Shown piece by piece: positions 62,942 through 64,000 of a DNA stretch of 64,000 nucleotides. The DNA is from Marinobacterium arenosum (lineage in GTDB: Bacteria; Pseudomonadota; Gammaproteobacteria; Pseudomonadales; Balneatricaceae), in NCBI RefSeq assembly GCF_019795155.1, contig NZ_JAILYN010000001.1, positions 1 through 64,000 on the forward strand, written 5' to 3'. The number at the start of each line of letters is the position of its first letter. Within the stretch, counting starts at the first letter, position 1. The notes beneath the pieces were generated by a model, which had not been told where the DNA came from, made no database searches, and saw nothing but the letters and a program-made list of their open reading frames with translations. A program made the translations under genes and the position numbers.

Positions 62942-64000
62942 ATGCATGAGACGCTGCTACTGGTACTCGGATTGATCGGTCTGCTGACCATCGCCAGCCT
63001 GCTGTTGCCGATCGCCAACCGGATCAACTTCCCCTACACGGTGTTGCTGGCACTGGCCGGCAGCCTGCTCGGCGCGCTGGTGATGGCCCGTGGCGAGATG
63101 CCGGCCGGCGGTCTGCTGGGCGACTTCCTGCATGCCCTGGACGCGCTGGATATCACCTCCGAGGTGGTGTTCTTCGTGTTCCTGCCGGCGCTGATCTTCG
63201 AGTCGGCACTGAACATCAACGCCCGCCATCTGATGGCCGATATCGGCCCGATCCTGCTGCTGGCGGTCCTCGGCCTGTTGATCTCGACGCTGTTGGTCGG
63301 CCTGACGATCTGGCCGCTGACCGGCGTCGGCCTGGTCGCCTGCCTGCTGATCGGCGCCATCGTCTCGGCCACCGACCCGATCGCGGTGATCGCCATCTTC
63401 AAGAACCTGGGTGCGCCGAAGCGGTTGACCATCCTGGTCGAGGGCGAAAGCCTGTTCAACGACGCCACCGCCATCGTCACCTTCACCATTTTGGCGGCGA
63501 TCCTGCTCGGGAGTGGCGAAGCTGATCCACTGTCGGCAACCGGCCGGTTCCTGCTGGTGTTCTGCGGCGGCATTCTGGTCGGCCTGGTCAGTGCCTGGCT
63601 GACCGCCGCGCTGATCGGCCGATTGCGCAACCTGCCCTTGGTGGAGATCACACTAACCATCTGCCTGGCCTACCTGAGCTTCCTGCTGGCCGAGCACTAC
63701 CTGCACGTTTCCGGCGTCATGGCGGTGGTCACCGCCGGCCTGGTGATCAACTCCTTCGGCCGCACCCAGGTGTCACCGCAAACCTGGCATGCACTGACTG
63801 AAACCTGGGAGGAGCTGGTGTTCTGGGCCAACTCGCTGATCTTCTTCCTGGTCGGCCTGCTGGTACCCCGGGTAATGGCCGACTTCACCGCCGGCCATGC
63901 GCTGGCATTGGTGGCACTGACGCTGGCGGCCTTCATTGCGCGGGCGCTGGTACTCTACCTGCTGTTGCCGGCATTGAACCGGATCGGGCTGGGTCAGCAG
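62942..64000 (+). CDS. CPA1-type Na+/H+ antiporter, truncated by window end
   Basis: 353 residues of a longer protein are present from ATG 62942 to the last base. About ten membrane segments: LLLVLGLIGLLTIASLLLPIANRI, FVFLPALIFESALNI, and the hallmark IVSATDPIAVIAIFKNLGAPKRL and VEGESLFNDATAIVTFTIL with the ion-binding Asp, then HVSGVMAVVTAGLVIN and WEELVFWANSLIFFLVG. These are the features of NhaP/CPA1 antiporters. It follows the binding-protein gene by 21 bases. Confidence 0.9.
   Translation, partial: MHETLLLVLGLIGLLTIASLLLPIANRINFPYTVLLALAGSLLGALVMARGEMPAGGLLGDFLHALDALDITSEVVFFVFLPALIFESALNINARHLMADIGPILLLAVLGLLISTLLVGLTIWPLTGVGLVACLLIGAIVSATDPIAVIAIFKNLGAPKRLTILVEGESLFNDATAIVTFTILAAILLGSGEADPLSATGRFLLVFCGGILVGLVSAWLTAALIGRLRNLPLVEITLTICLAYLSFLLAEHYLHVSGVMAVVTAGLVINSFGRTQVSPQTWHALTETWEELVFWANSLIFFLVGLLVPRVMADFTAGHALALVALTLAAFIARALVLYLLLPALNRIGLGQQ

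Noticed and set aside
1-64000. CRISPR arrays, tRNA or rRNA genes, insertion sequences
   Set aside because: No repeat-spacer pattern, cloverleaf or transposase motif was seen on either strand by reading.

Overview
The window is a GC-rich proteobacterial chromosome segment. It is most probably from a denitrifying gammaproteobacterium related to the purple-sulfur or sulfur-oxidising Chromatiales/Sedimenticola-like lineages. The evidence is a clade-I nitrous oxide reductase operon (nosRZDFYL, Tat signal on NosZ), HflKC, YbiT, and small membrane families typical of these bacteria. No rRNA, tRNA, CRISPR array or intact insertion sequence was seen.

Layout. 0.2-8 kb: oxygen/iron proteins (bacterioferritin-like, hemerythrin, a di-iron ferritin-like protein), ADP-ribosylglycohydrolase, MOSC protein, an EF-G-like GTPase, an internally deleted class II ribonucleotide reductase remnant and two small proteins. 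8-17 kb: HtpX-like protease, then nosRZDFYL on the minus strand. 17-24 kb: a gene-poor 0.8 kb stretch, a secreted VOC protein, a HupE/UreJ-like membrane protein, ybiT, a SnoaL-like protein, and a TetR/O-methyltransferase divergent pair. 24-29 kb: a TRAP transporter (dctPQM) with a class I amidotransferase hydrolase and a divergent HTH regulator. 29-31 kb: hflKC.

31-45 kb is an accessory, stress-type region of short genes (CsbD, SYLF, tiny membrane proteins, lipoproteins, two Crp/Fnr proteins, NhaA) mixed with gene debris. The debris includes an aconitase stub, a DUF6600/FecR gene broken three times, a second SYLF remnant, a PHA synthase C-terminus and an N-type ATP synthase beta remnant. Six copies of a 19-bp palindromic motif (consensus TGTRCGCTRGCGTACAGAC) lie in the matching orientation upstream of CsbD, SYLF, DUF3309, glycine-zipper, Crp/Fnr and DUF1328 genes. 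This looks like a local regulon and is the most interesting pattern found.

45-57 kb: a SulP transporter, then a minus-strand block for acetoin/2,3-butanediol use (acoA, butanediol dehydrogenase, acoB, a free lipoyl-domain protein, a lipoyl-less E2 catalytic protein, lipoate ligase), followed by a GMC oxidoreductase and its Tat-exported small subunit. A strong sigma-54 promoter and tandem activator sites sit upstream of acoA, facing the divergent acoR. 57-64 kb: a LysR/azoreductase pair, then a membrane nucleotide cyclase bracketed by two orphan type-1 periplasmic binding proteins, and a CPA1 Na+/H+ antiporter cut by the window end.
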